Origin: Aliiroseovarius crassostreae
GTDB taxonomy: Bacteria; Pseudomonadota; Alphaproteobacteria; Rhodobacterales; Rhodobacteraceae
Direction: 5' to 3'
Assembly (NCBI RefSeq): GCF_001307765.1
Contig: NZ_LKBA01000004.1
Coordinates: forward strand, 248,001 to 312,000
Length of the DNA stretch: 64,000 bases
Below are positions 1 to 8,889 of the stretch, piece after piece; the stretch's first letter is position 1; each line of letters starts with the position of its first letter. Under the pieces are notes generated by a model that saw only the letters and a list, made by a program, of their open reading frames with translations, was not told the origin of the DNA and did not search any database. The position numbers were made by a program, and so were the translations under genes.

Positions 1-377
1 TCTTCCGCAAAGGTGGTATCTACAAAGGTCCGACGCCGCGTTCGCACGGCCACGACCTGCCGAAGAAATTCCGCAAGCTGGGTCTGAAGCACGCCCTGTC
101 CGCCAAGCTGAAAGCTGGTGAACTGGTTGTGATCGACGAAGCCGCTTCGGAAGGCAAGACCGCCGCCCTGGCCAAGCAGGTCAAGGACCTGGGCTGGAAA
201 CGTGCTCTGGTGATCGACGGTGCCGAGATCAACGAAGGCTTTGCACGCGCTGCAAAGAACATCGAAGGCCTCGACATTCTGCCGACCATTGGCGCCAACG
301 TCTATGACATCCTGAAGCGTGACACCCTGGTGATCACCAAAGCAGGTGTCGAAGCTCTGGAGGCTCGCCTGAAATGA
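1..377 (+). CDS. rplD: 50S ribosomal protein L4 (5' truncated by window edge)
   Basis: This is the C-terminal 124 residues of L4; the first complete codon starts at base 3 and the gene begins before the window. The visible protein opens [20 protein letters not shown], the usual L4 segment with the conserved PRS turn. L4 binds 23S rRNA domain I and lines the exit tunnel. Its TGA overlaps the rplW start in an ATGA arrangement, so the two are translationally coupled. In enterobacteria L4 also autoregulates the S10 operon; nothing here shows whether that applies in this lineage. Confidence 0.97.
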   Translation, partial: FRKGGIYKGPTPRSHGHDLPKKFRKLGLKHALSAKLKAGELVVIDEAASEGKTAALAKQVKDLGWKRALVIDGAEINEGFARAAKNIEGLDILPTIGANVYDILKRDTLVITKAGVEALEARLK

Positions 378-670
378 CCGCTAAAGCAGAACTCTACGAC
401 GTGATCCGCAAGCCGATCATCACCGAGAAAGCAACGCTGGCATCGGAAAACGGTGCTTATGTTTTCGAAGTGGCAATCGACGCGAACAAACCGTCGATCA
501 AAGAAGCCGTTGAAGCCCTGTTCGACGTGAAGGTGAAAGCCGTGAACACGACGATCACCAAGGGTAAAGTCAAACGCTTCCGCGGTCAGATCGGTAAGCG
601 TAAAGACGTCAAGAAAGCCTATGTGACCCTCGAAGAGGGCAACGCAATCGACGTATCCACCGGTCTCTGA
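374..670 (+). CDS. rplW: 50S ribosomal protein L23
   Basis: L23 is a 98-residue protein at the exit of the ribosomal tunnel, where it docks trigger factor and SRP. The start ([20 protein letters not shown]) and the segment [19 protein letters not shown] match the family, including the IRKPIITEK motif. The gene overlaps rplD by 4 bases. It is followed at once by a strong intrinsic terminator instead of rplB, so the upstream S10 transcript probably ends here and rplB needs its own promoter. Confidence 0.98.
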   Translation: MTAKAELYDVIRKPIITEKATLASENGAYVFEVAIDANKPSIKEAVEALFDVKVKAVNTTITKGKVKRFRGQIGKRKDVKKAYVTLEEGNAIDVSTGL

Positions 671-702
671 TCCGGCGGCCGATTGTAGGCTCATGAACTG
701 AA

Positions 703-734
703 AAAGCCCCTCGCGATTGCGGGGGGCTTTTTTT
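703..734 (+). terminator. Intrinsic terminator after rplW
   Basis: A nine-pair stem (GCCCCTCGC at 706-714 with GCGGGGGGC at 719-727, one G-U pair, loop GATT) is flanked by AAA and a run of seven T at 728-734. It lies 33 bases after the rplW stop and closes the first part of the S10 operon. Confidence 0.93.
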
Positions 735-798
735 GTTGGAGAGTTTTCACCCCGCAGAATTACCCCCGCCCGGACGCAGGTGCGCAGCACCCCGGGCA

Positions 799-830
799 GA
801 GCCCGACCGCCCCCATGGGCGGGCTCTTTT
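799..830 (+). repeat. Hairpin resembling the 5' end of repeat family 1
   Basis: The segment GAGCCCGACC then GCCCCCATGGGC then GGGCTCTTTT has the same layout as the 5' hairpin of the elements at 12465, 24681 and 63574 (NGCCCGACC, C-rich stem, 3-4 base loop, GC, T run). No matching 3' terminal repeat was found in the following 150 bases. It may be a decayed half copy or an unrelated terminator of similar shape. Confidence 0.45.
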
Positions 831-1021
831 GCCATGTTGCGGGCGCTTATGAGCATGAGAGTATGTGGTTGGGTCAGTGGAGCCATTGCCAGTGTCGCAC
901 CGCCCGCCCGCGGTCTGGCACTGCCCTTGTGGCGTGTGAGCTTTTGGATGCCTTTCCAAAGCACCTATCCTTTGCAATGTTTTCGATTGCATTCGTAGGA
1001 AAAATATTGGGGAGAGTTTGA

Positions 1022-1738
1022 GTGGTTATTGAAGATGAGATTGACTTTACTGAGGCTTCAGAAATGTCTCACAAGGTGAGAAGCTACGTTGAAAGTAGTT
1101 TTGAGCACGAATTGCCGGGAGAAGGAGATCGGCTATTTGTTGATAGGCCAATTGAACGGGGCAATATGCTGAATTTTTGGCCTTATGAGGTGCATGGTAA
1201 TCACTGTAGGGGGTATTGTGATGCAGCGCGTTTGGTCGGTAGTCAAATCCTGTTGGGTCCATATCAATCAGATCACATGGTTATGCCTCTGGCATTCTTG
1301 TATCACCACGCCCTTGAGCTTTCGTTGAAGTGCGGGATCTATGAAGCTGAAAGGGCCAATGGGAGGACCGCGAGAGAGGCCTTCGACTTGGTGTACGGTG
1401 AAGAGTCTAAGTATGGGCATAGCTTGAAGAAGTTGTGGCAGAAATACAGGTGCGTTATGTTTCGTTTTTCGGAGCATCAGCCGGATTACAAAATGAGAAT
1501 GAATGCCGCCGAAAAACTGATAGAAGAGTTTGATGGCTTTGGGAAAAGCGGCTTCCTCTTCCGGTATCAGCGCGACAGGAAAGCGGCGAAGTCTTATCTG
1601 CTCGAAGAGCAAACGGAGGAAGCGCCTTATAGGCGGCCGAACGCGACAATGATGAATGTGCGCGTGTTTGTCAGCAGCGCGGAAAAGCTTTTAAATTTAA
1701 TTTCTGGATTACAAGACGATATTCCTGACGCCCTATAG
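1022..1738 (+). CDS. Hypothetical protein, possibly HEPN-like, inserted in the S10 operon
   Basis: This 238-residue protein has a GTG start and a GGGGAGAG ribosome site just before it. I cannot assign a named family. Two motifs recall HEPN-type proteins: FLYHHALELSLK around residues 92-103 and GHSLKKLWQKY around 131-141, which resemble the pattern (R/H)HALEL.LK and GH.L..LW. HEPN domains occur in RNases and abortive-infection proteins, but the arginine of the catalytic R-x4-6-H motif is not clear here. Codon use is visibly more AT-rich than the ribosomal genes on both sides, and the gene sits between two terminators, which suggests acquisition. A TGCAAT / ATTGCA inverted repeat (973-978 and 986-991) lies about 30 bases before the start and could be regulatory. 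That the frame is coding is fairly sure; the function is not. Confidence 0.7.
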   Translation: MVIEDEIDFTEASEMSHKVRSYVESSFEHELPGEGDRLFVDRPIERGNMLNFWPYEVHGNHCRGYCDAARLVGSQILLGPYQSDHMVMPLAFLYHHALELSLKCGIYEAERANGRTAREAFDLVYGEESKYGHSLKKLWQKYRCVMFRFSEHQPDYKMRMNAAEKLIEEFDGFGKSGFLFRYQRDRKAAKSYLLEEQTEEAPYRRPNATMMNVRVFVSSAEKLLNLISGLQDDIPDAL

Positions 1739-1776
1739 ACACCTTCCCCCAACCCCGCTATATCCGCACAGTCGAG

Positions 1777-1805
1777 AGGCCACAGATTCGTTCTGCGGCC
1801 TTTTG
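1777..1805 (+). terminator. Intrinsic terminator after the HEPN-like gene
   Basis: AGGCCACAG (1777-1785) pairs with CTGCGGCCT (1793-1801) with one wobble and a 7-base loop, followed by TTTT. It separates the inserted gene from rplB. The remaining spacer to 1966 holds no gene; it should contain the rplB promoter, but I see no consensus promoter in it. Confidence 0.8.
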
Positions 1806-1966
1806 ATATTTGGAATTCGGGGACCTCGTGGTGCGGTGTAAGCCAGATCAAAAGGGCCCTTTAACCTGGTCACCTGTTCAGCCAATGGCGTTCAGGGGGC
1901 TTTACCTACCAGGTGGTGACCTCGGGCAAACTCGGGGCATCGCCAAGCTAACGGAAGACAGAAAGC

Positions 1967-2809
1967 ATGGCACTTAAGTCGTACAAACCGACGACGCCGG
2001 GCCAGCGTGGGCTGGTTCTGATCGACCGTTCGGAGCTGTGGAAAGGTCGTCCGGTCAAATCCCTTACCGAGGGTTTGACCAAGTCGGGCGGCCGGAACAA
2101 CACCGGACGGATCACCTCTCGCCGCCGTGGTGGCGGGGCAAAGCGTCTCTATCGTATCGTTGATTTCAAGCGCAACAAGTTTGACATCGCCGCCACTGTT
2201 GAGCGGATCGAATACGACCCCAACCGCACCGCATTCATCGCCCTCGTGAAATACGAAGACGGTGAGCAAGCGTATATCCTGGCCCCGCAGCGTCTTGCTG
2301 TTGGCGATCAGATCATCGCAAGCGCAAAAGCCGACATCAAGCCGGGCAACGCAATGCCGTTCTCGGGCATGCCGATCGGTACCATCATCCACAACATCGA
2401 GATGAAACCGGGCAAAGGCGGCCAGATCGCCCGCGCAGCCGGCACCTACGCTCAGTTTGTTGGTCGTGACGGTGGCTACGCTCAGATCCGCCTGTCGTCG
2501 GGCGAACTGCGTCTTGTGCGTCAGGAATGCATGGCCACCGTTGGTGCCGTGTCGAACCCCGACAACTCGAACCAAAACTACGGTAAAGCCGGTCGTATGC
2601 GCCACAAAGGCATCCGCCCGTCGGTTCGTGGTGTTGTTATGAACCCGGTTGATCACCCCCATGGTGGTGGTGAAGGTCGCACCTCGGGTGGTCGTCACCC
2701 GGTTACCCCCTGGGGTAAGCCGACCAAGGGTGCCCGCACTCGCAACAAGAACAAGGCGTCGTCGAAGCTCATCATCCGCTCGCGTCACGCCAAGAAGAAG
2801 GGTCGTTAA
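1967..2809 (+). CDS. rplB: 50S ribosomal protein L2
   Basis: L2 (280 residues) is a core 23S rRNA-binding protein needed for subunit association and the peptidyl-transferase centre. The start [15 protein letters not shown], the central [13 protein letters not shown] stretch and the C-terminal [20 protein letters not shown] segment, which carries the conserved functional histidine, are all present. The gene begins a new tight run (rplB-rpsS-rplV-rpsC-rplP) with gaps of 3-13 bases or overlaps. It lies 228 bases after the HEPN-like gene instead of directly after rplW. Confidence 0.98.
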   Translation: MALKSYKPTTPGQRGLVLIDRSELWKGRPVKSLTEGLTKSGGRNNTGRITSRRRGGGAKRLYRIVDFKRNKFDIAATVERIEYDPNRTAFIALVKYEDGEQAYILAPQRLAVGDQIIASAKADIKPGNAMPFSGMPIGTIIHNIEMKPGKGGQIARAAGTYAQFVGRDGGYAQIRLSSGELRLVRQECMATVGAVSNPDNSNQNYGKAGRMRHKGIRPSVRGVVMNPVDHPHGGGEGRTSGGRHPVTPWGKPTKGARTRNKNKASSKLIIRSRHAKKKGR

Positions 2810-2812
2810 GAT

Positions 2813-3091
2813 ATGGCACGTTCTGTCTGGAAAGGCCCTTTTGTTGACGCTTACGTCCTCAAAAAAGCCGAAAAAACCCGTGAATCGGGTAAAAACGAGG
2901 TCATCAAGATCTGGTCGCGTCGTTCGACCATTCTGCCCCAGTTCGTGGGTCTGACCTTTGGCGTCTACAACGGTCAAAAGCACGTTCCCGTGTCGGTGAC
3001 CGAAGAAATGATCGGCCAGAAGTTCGGTGAATATTCGCCGACCCGTACCTATTACGGTCACGCGGCTGACAAGAAAGCGAAGAGGAAGTAA
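2813..3091 (+). CDS. rpsS: 30S ribosomal protein S19
   Basis: S19 (92 residues) forms the head of the small subunit with S13 and contacts A-site tRNA. The family signature is clear: [12 protein letters not shown] at the start, then [20 protein letters not shown] and the [15 protein letters not shown]-type end, here [10 protein letters not shown]. It starts 3 bases after the rplB stop and ends 3 bases before rplV. Confidence 0.98.
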   Translation: MARSVWKGPFVDAYVLKKAEKTRESGKNEVIKIWSRRSTILPQFVGLTFGVYNGQKHVPVSVTEEMIGQKFGEYSPTRTYYGHAADKKAKRK

Positions 3092-3094
3092 GCC

Positions 3095-3475
3095 ATGGGT
3101 AAGGATAAAAATCCCCGCCGCGTGGCCGCCAACGAAGCTATGGCCAAAACCCGCATGCTTCGCACAAGCCCGCAGAAACTGAACCTGGTTGCTGGCATGA
3201 TCCGCGGCAAGAAGGTTGATCGCGCTCTGACCGATCTGACCTTCTCGAACAAGCGTATCGCCCAAGACGTGAAGAAATGCCTTCAGTCGGCCATCGCCAA
3301 TGCTGAAAACAACCACAACCTGGACGTCGATGAACTGATCGTCGCCGAGGCCTATGTGGGCAAGAACCTGACCATGAAACGCGGTCGTCCGCGCGCCCGT
3401 GGTCGTTTCGGCAAAATCATCAAACCGTTCTCGGAACTCACCATCAAGGTGCGTCAAGTTGAGGAGCAAGCCTAA
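3095..3475 (+). CDS. rplV: 50S ribosomal protein L22
   Basis: L22 (126 residues) lines the exit tunnel with L4; its beta-hairpin loop is a known macrolide-resistance site. The core [20 protein letters not shown] and the loop GPRPRARGR-type segment, here [13 protein letters not shown], match. The last A of its TAA stop is the first base of the rpsC ATG (TAATG), so rpsC is likely translated by re-initiation. Confidence 0.98.
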   Translation: MGKDKNPRRVAANEAMAKTRMLRTSPQKLNLVAGMIRGKKVDRALTDLTFSNKRIAQDVKKCLQSAIANAENNHNLDVDELIVAEAYVGKNLTMKRGRPRARGRFGKIIKPFSELTIKVRQVEEQA

Positions 3476-4182
3476 TGGGTCAGAAGGTAAATCCGATTGG
3501 CATGCGTCTTCAGGTCAACCGCACCTGGGACAGCCGCTGGTATGCAGACACGAAAGATTACGGGGATCTTCTTCTGGAAGACCTGAAAATTCGTGACTTC
3601 ATCAAGACCGAATGCAAGCAGGCCGGTATCGCTCGTGTGATCATCGAACGTCCGCACAAAAAGTGCCGCGTGACGATCCACACCGCCCGTCCGGGTGTCA
3701 TCATTGGCAAGAAAGGCGCAGACATCGAAACCCTGCGCAAGAAAATCGCCAAGATGACCGACAGCGAACTGCACCTCAACATCGTTGAAGTGCGCAAGCC
3801 CGAGCTGGACGCCGCCCTCGTGTCGGAATCGATCGCTCAGCAGCTGGAACGTCGTGTGTCGTTCCGTCGTGCCATGAAACGTGGCGTGCAGAACGCCATG
3901 CGCATGGGCGCCCTGGGCATCCGTGTAAACGTTGCTGGCCGTCTGGGTGGTGCTGAGATTGCACGTACCGAATGGTACCGCGAAGGTCGTGTGCCGCTGC
4001 ACACCCTGCGCGCCGACATCGACTACGCACATGCAGAAGCAATGACGCCTTACGGCATCATCGGTATCAAAACCTGGATCTTCAAAGGCGAAATCATGGA
4101 GCACGATCCGTCGGCTCGTGATCGTCGCCAAGCTGAGCTCCAGGAAGGTCCCGCGCCCCGTGGCGCTGGCGGCCGTCGCTAA
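3475..4182 (+). CDS. rpsC: 30S ribosomal protein S3
   Basis: S3 (235 residues) helps form the mRNA entry channel and has helicase activity in the ribosome. The start [20 protein letters not shown], the KH-domain GxxG loop ([11 protein letters not shown], about residues 78-88) and the C-terminal [10 protein letters not shown] segment are intact. The short basic tail ends [11 protein letters not shown]. The gene overlaps rplV by one base and is followed by rplP 13 bases later, with a GGAG ribosome site between. Confidence 0.98.
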   Translation: MGQKVNPIGMRLQVNRTWDSRWYADTKDYGDLLLEDLKIRDFIKTECKQAGIARVIIERPHKKCRVTIHTARPGVIIGKKGADIETLRKKIAKMTDSELHLNIVEVRKPELDAALVSESIAQQLERRVSFRRAMKRGVQNAMRMGALGIRVNVAGRLGGAEIARTEWYREGRVPLHTLRADIDYAHAEAMTPYGIIGIKTWIFKGEIMEHDPSARDRRQAELQEGPAPRGAGGRR

Positions 4183-4195
4183 GGAGACCTGAAAG

Positions 4196-4609
4196 ATGCT
4201 TCAACCAAAGCGTACTAAATTCCGCAAGATGCACAAAGGCCGGATCAAGGGTGAGGCCAAAGGCGGCTCTGACCTGAACTTCGGTTCCTATGGCCTGAAA
4301 GCCCTGCAGCCCGAGCGTGTGACTGCACGTCAGATCGAAGCTGCACGTCGTGCCATGACGCGTCACATGAAACGTCAGGGCCGTGTTTGGATCCGTATCT
4401 TCCCGGACACCCCGGTGACCGCCAAGCCCATCGAAGTTCGTATGGGTAAAGGTAAAGGTTCCGTGGACCGCTGGACCTGCAAAGTGAAGCCGGGCCGCGT
4501 GATGTTCGAAATCGACGGTGTGTCGGATGAAGTGGCCCGCGAAGCCCTGCGCCTCGCTGCCATGAAACTGCCGATCAAATCGCGGGTCGTGCAACGCGAA
4601 GACTGGTAA
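4196..4609 (+). CDS. rplP: 50S ribosomal protein L16
   Basis: L16 (137 residues) sits near the A site and organises the peptidyl-transferase centre. The start [16 protein letters not shown] and the segments [14 protein letters not shown] and [12 protein letters not shown] are diagnostic. In most bacteria rpmC follows directly. Here two hairpins and a terminator follow, and rpmC comes only after 3 kb of inserted DNA. Confidence 0.98.
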   Translation: MLQPKRTKFRKMHKGRIKGEAKGGSDLNFGSYGLKALQPERVTARQIEAARRAMTRHMKRQGRVWIRIFPDTPVTAKPIEVRMGKGKGSVDRWTCKVKPGRVMFEIDGVSDEVAREALRLAAMKLPIKSRVVQREDW

Positions 4610-4614
4610 GTCGT

Positions 4615-4721
4615 AATTTGCCTTTGGCAAATTATTGGCAACAGGACGAGGCGATTGCTTGCAATCGCCGCTCCGCCAACCGGTAGAAAGATAGAAGGCC
4701 CTGCCAGTGGCGGGGCCTTTT
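4615..4721 (+). terminator. Tandem hairpins ending in an intrinsic terminator after rplP
   Basis: Three hairpins lie in a row: AATTTGCC-TTT-GGCAAATT (4615-4633), GGCGATTG-CTTG-CAATCGCC (4650-4669), and AAGGCCCTGCC-AGT-GGCGGGGCCTT (4695-4719) followed by TTTT. The last is a canonical terminator. The first two are perfect and may protect the 3' end of the rplB-rplP transcript from exonucleases. Confidence 0.85.
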
Positions 4722-5277
4722 CGTTGTCGGCAATAGGGCGAGGCTGTTGACTACAGCTGTCGGTAGGTGTGGCTTAAAGGGGAGTCTTTAAATAGCAGCG
4801 TTCCGCCGCAGGGCCCGCAAGCCAAAAGCCCTTGATCATTATGGCCTATGGCAAAAGTTTCGCATCGGTAGGATAGGCGGATGCTTTTCCTACTAGCTTC
4901 GCATCGGGTTTCCTCAGCGTCACTTCGCGGATCTTCTTCAACCCATGTGCTTTCCGGTTTGGTATTATTGGCTGTGGGGCTGTGGGTGGGAAAATTTAAG
5001 TCAAGCTGATCTATTGTTGAGGTGTCGACTTCGTGAGCTGTATGCTCCACCTTCGGAAAAACCTGCTTGTGCGCAGAAAAAAATGTTGACTCTTGTTGTT
5101 TCTTTGATATTATATTCAATAGGCGTTCTCCGTTTTTTTGTCAGAGAGCGTATATATGCCATTGTTCTGCGTTTGTCAAGAGTTCTCTTGACTCAGGTTC
5201 CTGTGCTGTGCCATATCTGGGATGCTTCATTGAATATCTATGGGGCCTGTGTTTGGTGCGTAGCTCCCGATTGGCCC
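4722..5277. other. AT-rich spacer without a convincing gene
   Basis: No open frame here looks like a protein. A - strand frame at 4751-5119 would start with TTG and has no recognisable domain. On the + strand TTGACT at about 5092-5097 lies 16 bases before TATTAT, a plausible sigma-70 promoter, and about 65 bases further on is a perfect 8-2-8 palindrome (GTCAAGAG-TT-CTCTTGAC, 5175-5192). Base composition is clearly lower in GC than the flanks. It may be remnant acquired DNA or may hold a small RNA; I cannot decide. Confidence 0.4.
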
Positions 5278-5628
5278 CTACCGCAGCAGCTGATCCATCA
5301 ATCCAATCACCTCCAGCACCTTGAACGTGGTCGGATCGGCGCGGTAGATCAGCTCGCCTACACGGTAATAGCTGTGACGGCGATCGAGGCGATAGCGGTC
5401 ATAGTCGTCGAAAACGAAATACTCATATTCGTCCAGCCGGTCCCCGACCTTGGGCTTGGCCAATCCGGGCGGCACGCAGGGCGGGTTCTTTTTGGCAAGC
5501 CCCGGCGGGCAACCACCAGCACCATACCCTTTCGCCTTGCCATGCCCCTTGCCATTTCCGGCAAGCGAAGCGGTGGCCATAAGGGGGAGCAGAGCAAGGA
5601 TCAGGGCGGCTTTAAGGGGGGCTTTCAT
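5278..5628 (-). CDS. Small secreted protein with CPPGLAKK repeat motif
   Basis: This 116-residue protein begins with a signal peptide (MKAPLKAALILALLPLMATA, cleavage likely after SLA). A Gly/His/Lys-rich stretch (GNGKGHGKAKGYG) follows, then CPPGLAKKNPPCVPPGLAK, a motif I associate with small periplasmic proteins of Rhodobacteraceae sometimes mislabelled excinuclease. The C-terminal half (DEYEYFVFDDYDRYRLDRR and VGELIYRADPTTFKVLEVI) resembles the short RcnB-like fold, but I do not claim that function. The ATG at 5628 is preferred over an in-frame upstream codon because a GGGAATG site precedes it and it starts directly with the signal peptide. Confidence 0.75.
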   Translation of the reverse strand: MKAPLKAALILALLPLMATASLAGNGKGHGKAKGYGAGGCPPGLAKKNPPCVPPGLAKPKVGDRLDEYEYFVFDDYDRYRLDRRHSYYRVGELIYRADPTTFKVLEVIGLMDQLLR

Positions 5629-5760
5629 GGTCATTCCCGTCATGCTGAGTGTTTGAACGCGTATTTGCTGATGCGTTTGTTGAACATGATGCTATCCACG
5701 CCGCCAGTGTTATCCAATATCAGCGGGGGCCAGCGCGGCAACTTGCCGGTTTCTGCGCCC

Positions 5761-5791
5761 GAAAAGCAAAACCGCGCCGAGTGGGCGCGGT
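5761..5791 (-). terminator. Intrinsic terminator for the oxygenase-like gene
   Basis: Read on the - strand, ACCGCGCC-CACTC-GGCGCGGT is a perfect 8-pair hairpin followed by TTTGCTTTT. It lies about 80 bases after the stop of the - strand gene at 5870-6490. Confidence 0.75.
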
Positions 5792-5869
5792 GCGTCGTTT
5801 CTCGCAGAGAGATGGCGCGGCCCGCGAGGTTCCTTCGGAAATTCGCGACACCGCGTTCAGGTAGTCATC

Positions 5870-6490
5870 TTATGACCACTTGTAATTAAAGCTCACCGAC
5901 AGGCGTTCTTCTTCGCCGGTGTTTTGCATCACCTCATGTCTGAGCCAGCTTTCCCAGAGGAGAATGTCCCCCTCGGCGGGGCGTTTGGTGATGAAGGGTT
6001 GCAGATCCTCGCGTGCGTTTTTGCGGCGCGGGGGGGCGGCCATCATGCGCGCGTGGCGCGGGTCTTCGTAACGCAGCGCGCCGGCACCCTCGGGCAGCGC
6101 CAGATAGGTGGTGCCGGAAATCACCGAATGCGGGTGGATATGGGCCGAGTGGTATCCGCCCGGCGGCAGGATGTTGATCCAGATGTCCTCCAGCACCAAT
6201 TCGCGCTCATCCAGATTGAACTCCAGATCCTCGGCAAAGGCGGCGACGTGTTTATCAAGGCTGTCGACCAGATCCTTGAAGATCGGGAACCGCCAGGGAA
6301 GGTCGGTCAGGGAGGCGTAGGAGGTGTAGCCGGGATAGCCCTCGGCCTCACACCATTCCTGCCCCGCCTCGTCATCCTCGGCGATGGAATAGCAGCTGTC
6401 ATAAAGCTCATCCTGGTCAATGGCGGGGCCATGTTCGGACAGTTGAGCGTGGTAAAGGCGGGTCACGAAGAGAGAGGATATATTGGCCAT
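5870..6490 (-). CDS. Putative 2-oxoglutarate/Fe(II) oxygenase-like protein (TIGR02466 type)
   Basis: The protein (206 residues) has the cupin-like core of the 2OG-Fe(II) family known as TIGR02466. HSAHIHPHSVISGTTYL (about residues 112-128) contains candidate iron-ligand histidines. DILLWESWLRHEV (about 174-186) gives the distal histidine, and ERLSVSFNY at the end carries the expected 2-oxoglutarate-binding arginine. Family members are predicted oxygenases of unknown substrate. The gene is the second one in the segment that separates rplP from rpmC and is divergent from the gene at 6643. The ATG at 6490 opens MANISSLFVTRLY, a normal start for the family. Confidence 0.82.
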   Translation of the reverse strand: MANISSLFVTRLYHAQLSEHGPAIDQDELYDSCYSIAEDDEAGQEWCEAEGYPGYTSYASLTDLPWRFPIFKDLVDSLDKHVAAFAEDLEFNLDERELVLEDIWINILPPGGYHSAHIHPHSVISGTTYLALPEGAGALRYEDPRHARMMAAPPRRKNAREDLQPFITKRPAEGDILLWESWLRHEVMQNTGEEERLSVSFNYKWS

Positions 6491-6642
6491 GGCCCCTCAT
6501 ACTGAACCGGGCCAGGACTGGCGAGAGATTTTTGTGTGCTGACCGGGCGACGATTTGGCGCAAAGGGGGCCGGGAGGTTGGTCTGGTGAGGGCGGGTGCG
6601 GCCCGATACATTAGGTCTGTTGCTGTGATGTAGGAGGTGCGG

Positions 6643-7332
6643 ATGAGGTCTGAGTCATTGAACGGAAAGCAGGTCGCAGGCCTTGCGACTATCATCGGGC
6701 TTGTGCTTCTTGCGCTTTGGGTCGCGCCCAGGAACACCACCACACCCGGACTGGAAATCGCCCTGTTGCAGGGCGGGGAAGAGGTGGAGCTTGTGCCGCG
6801 AAGCCCCGGATCCTCGGTGATGCGGGGGCATTTGGCGCGGCAGCAGTTTCATGTCGCTGTCACCGATCCGGCGCAGGTGTTCGGGGCGGAGGACCCGTAT
6901 CTTTATATCATGATGTTCCGTGCGCCCGGGTTTGTGATGGAGACACGGCAAGGCCTGCGGGTGGGGTGCAACAACAGTACGGTTGCAGAGGCAAGCGAGG
7001 ATCTGCTGAAGGTTCAAACGCTTGGAACCTTTTTCCTGCCTGGGCATGCGGCGGCAGATTATCCCACCGGGGATGAATGGCTGATCGAGGCCGCCCCGGA
7101 TTGTTATGAATTGCCGGATGGTAGCCGGGGCGGCATCTCGTTCTATGCTGCTTTCGGTGAGCGGTTCCGGCCCCATGGCAATTATGCCTATTCCAAACCC
7201 GTGTCCTACCTTCTCTTTTGCGAAAACAATCTGCTCTACGGTCAAAAGCTGTTGCCGCAGGGCAGTTGGATGCTGCTTGTGGGGCGCGGCGATGGGGAGG
7301 CGGACATGATAGAGGTCGTGTTCGAGGGGTAA
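6643..7332 (+). CDS. Hypothetical membrane-anchored protein
   Basis: I do not recognise this 229-residue protein. It starts with one hydrophobic segment (about residues 11-26, VAGLATIIGLVLLALWVAP), so it is probably anchored in the inner membrane with a periplasmic domain; I see no lipobox. The rest is mixed alpha/beta with three cysteines and no known motif. The ATG at 6643 is chosen because AGGAGG (6632-6637) stands 5 bases before it. It lies between the divergent oxygenase gene and the rpmC promoter region. Confidence 0.7.
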   Translation: MRSESLNGKQVAGLATIIGLVLLALWVAPRNTTTPGLEIALLQGGEEVELVPRSPGSSVMRGHLARQQFHVAVTDPAQVFGAEDPYLYIMMFRAPGFVMETRQGLRVGCNNSTVAEASEDLLKVQTLGTFFLPGHAAADYPTGDEWLIEAAPDCYELPDGSRGGISFYAAFGERFRPHGNYAYSKPVSYLLFCENNLLYGQKLLPQGSWMLLVGRGDGEADMIEVVFEG

Positions 7333-7679
7333 GGTCGGCTACGGGGGCAGGAAAGTGGTATTGGAAGGGTAGGGCGAGGGAGAGTAGGTTTTCGTGATTG
7401 CGTGTGCGTTGTTTTCCGCGGCATCTTCTGGCTGAGGCCAAACTAAAGCTGGCTGCCGAATGCGAAAACCCGATCGAAGTGCAGATCTGGATCGACTACG
7501 GAACGTGCGCGTAAATCCCCAAACTTTCCCTTGCCTCCACCCCCTATCCCCCCTATAGAGGCGCATCGCGCGGATTCCGGTGACGGGATTCGTGTGTATT
7601 GAATATTCACCCACCAGGTTAAGGGTTACCTGTCGACATAAGGACAGCGCTCTCTGGTGCAAGGAAAGGACAAGGCGAA
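7333..7679 (+). other. Spacer upstream of rpmC
   Basis: The spacer has no full gene. A short open stretch around 7436-7512 reads like the end of a protein (ECENPIEVQIWIDYGTCA then TAA) but lacks a start and any recognisable family. The 3' part should hold the promoter for the rpmC-rpmD run. It contains a TGAATATTCA palindrome (7600-7609), but no clear -35/-10 pair. Position 7660 onward has GGAAAGGA close to the rpmC start. Confidence 0.4.
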
Positions 7680-7880
7680 ATGAACGCCAAGGAACTTCGT
7701 GAGAAGTCGCCGGAAGAGCTGCGTGCTGCTCTGGCTGACCTGAAGAAAGAAGCCTTCAACCTGCGTTTCCAGCAGGCCACCGGCGCCCTCGAAAACACCG
7801 CTCAGATGCGCAAAGCACGCCGCAACGCGGCCCGTGTTAAAACCATTCTGACCGAAAAAGCTGCAGCAGCAGCTGAATAA
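7680..7880 (+). CDS. rpmC: 50S ribosomal protein L29
   Basis: L29 (66 residues) is a two-helix protein near the tunnel exit. [19 protein letters not shown] and [20 protein letters not shown] are typical. It opens the spc-type run rpmC-rpmD, having been parted from rplP by 3 kb of inserted DNA. rpsQ follows after 14 bases with an AGAGGAG site. Confidence 0.97.
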   Translation: MNAKELREKSPEELRAALADLKKEAFNLRFQQATGALENTAQMRKARRNAARVKTILTEKAAAAAE

Positions 7881-7894
7881 GAGGAGCCAAGAGC

Positions 7895-8125
7895 ATGCCC
7901 AAGCGTATCCTGCAAGGTGTTGTGACCAGCGCCGCCAACGAACAGACCGTCACCGTTTCGGTGGAACGTCGTTTCAAGCACCCGCTGCTGCACAAGACCG
8001 TTCGTAAGTCGAAGAAATATCGCGCTCACGACGAAAAGAATGCCTATAAGGCTGGCGACATCGTCCGCATCATCGAATGCGCGCCGAAGTCGAAAACCAA
8101 GCGTTGGGAAGTTCTGGAAGGCTAA
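7895..8125 (+). CDS. rpsQ: 30S ribosomal protein S17
   Basis: S17 (76 residues) is a primary 16S rRNA-binding OB-fold protein. [19 protein letters not shown], the [14 protein letters not shown] loop and the AHDE.N.YK.GD.V segment are intact. An 88-base leader without a gene separates it from rplN, longer than usual inside this operon. Confidence 0.97.
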   Translation: MPKRILQGVVTSAANEQTVTVSVERRFKHPLLHKTVRKSKKYRAHDEKNAYKAGDIVRIIECAPKSKTKRWEVLEG

Positions 8126-8213
8126 GTCTAACTTACCTTCCCGGACGACTTAACAAGTCGAAACCCTGGGGGTTCCGCCATGCATCGGCGCCCCAAAGGT
8201 CGGGAGAAACCAC

Positions 8214-8582
8214 ATGATCCAGATGCAAACCAATCTGGATGTAGCTGACAACAGCGGCGCACGTCGCGTTCAGTGCATCAAGGTTCTGGGTGGTTCCAAG
8301 CGTAAATACGCATCCGTTGGCGACATCATTGTCGTCTCGGTTAAGGAAGCCATCCCGCGCGGTCGCGTGAAAAAAGGGGACGTCCGCAAGGCCGTCGTCG
8401 TGCGCACCGCCAAAGAGGTCCGTCGTGAAGACGGCACCGCCATCCGCTTCGACCGCAATGCGGCCGTTATTCTGAACAACAACAACGAGCCCGTTGGCAC
8501 CCGTATCTTCGGACCGGTTGTTCGCGAACTGCGCGCGAAGAACTTCATGAAGATCATCTCGCTGGCTCCGGAGGTGCTGTAA
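8214..8582 (+). CDS. rplN: 50S ribosomal protein L14
   Basis: L14 (122 residues) contributes to the intersubunit bridge with h14 of 16S r[23 protein letters not shown] and the C-terminal GPVVRELR[13 protein letters not shown] block are diagnostic. rplX starts 1 base after the stop. Confidence 0.98.
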   Translation: MIQMQTNLDVADNSGARRVQCIKVLGGSKRKYASVGDIIVVSVKEAIPRGRVKKGDVRKAVVVRTAKEVRREDGTAIRFDRNAAVILNNNNEPVGTRIFGPVVRELRAKNFMKIISLAPEVL

Positions 8583-8583
8583 G

Positions 8584-8889
8584 ATGGCTGCTAAGCTGAA
8601 AAAAGGCGACAAGGTTGTCGTTCTGGCCGGCAAGGACAAGGGCAAGCAGGGCGAAATCGCTTCTGTTGATCCGAAGGCTGGCAAAGCCGTTGTTGACGGC
8701 GTGAACATGGCCATCCGCCACACCCGCCAGTCGCAAACTTCGCAAGGTGGTCGCATCCCGAAAGCGATGCCGATCGACCTGTCGAACCTGGCAATTCTTG
8801 ACAAGAACGGCAAAGCGACCCGTGTTGGCTTCCGCGAGGAAGACGGCAAGAAAGTGCGTTTCGCCAAGTCGACCGGGGAGGCAATCTGA
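8584..8889 (+). CDS. rplX: 50S ribosomal protein L24
   Basis: L24 (101 residues) is an assembly-initiator protein with a KOW motif ([19 protein letters not shown], residues 6-24). The [20 protein letters not shown] loop matches the family. Its TGA shares a base with the rplE start (TGATGG). Confidence 0.97.
   Translation: MAAKLKKGDKVVVLAGKDKGKQGEIASVDPKAGKAVVDGVNMAIRHTRQSQTSQGGRIPKAMPIDLSNLAILDKNGKATRVGFREEDGKKVRFAKSTGEAI

Noticed and set aside
1892-3469. 525-residue open frame on the - strand across rplB-rplV
   Set aside because: It is antisense to well-identified ribosomal genes, has no domain, and arises from the GC-rich codon pattern of the real genes.
4751-5119. 122-residue - strand frame in the AT-rich spacer
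   Set aside because: TTG start, no ribosome site, no family; kept only as part of the spacer description.
4945-5889. 314-residue + strand frame over the small secreted protein gene
   Set aside because: The opposite strand encodes a signal peptide and a recognisable CPPGLAKK protein with a ribosome site; this frame has neither.
7436-7512. Protein-like tail (ECENPIEVQIWIDYGTCA) before rpmC
   Set aside because: No start codon or family and too short; could be a remnant but cannot be supported.
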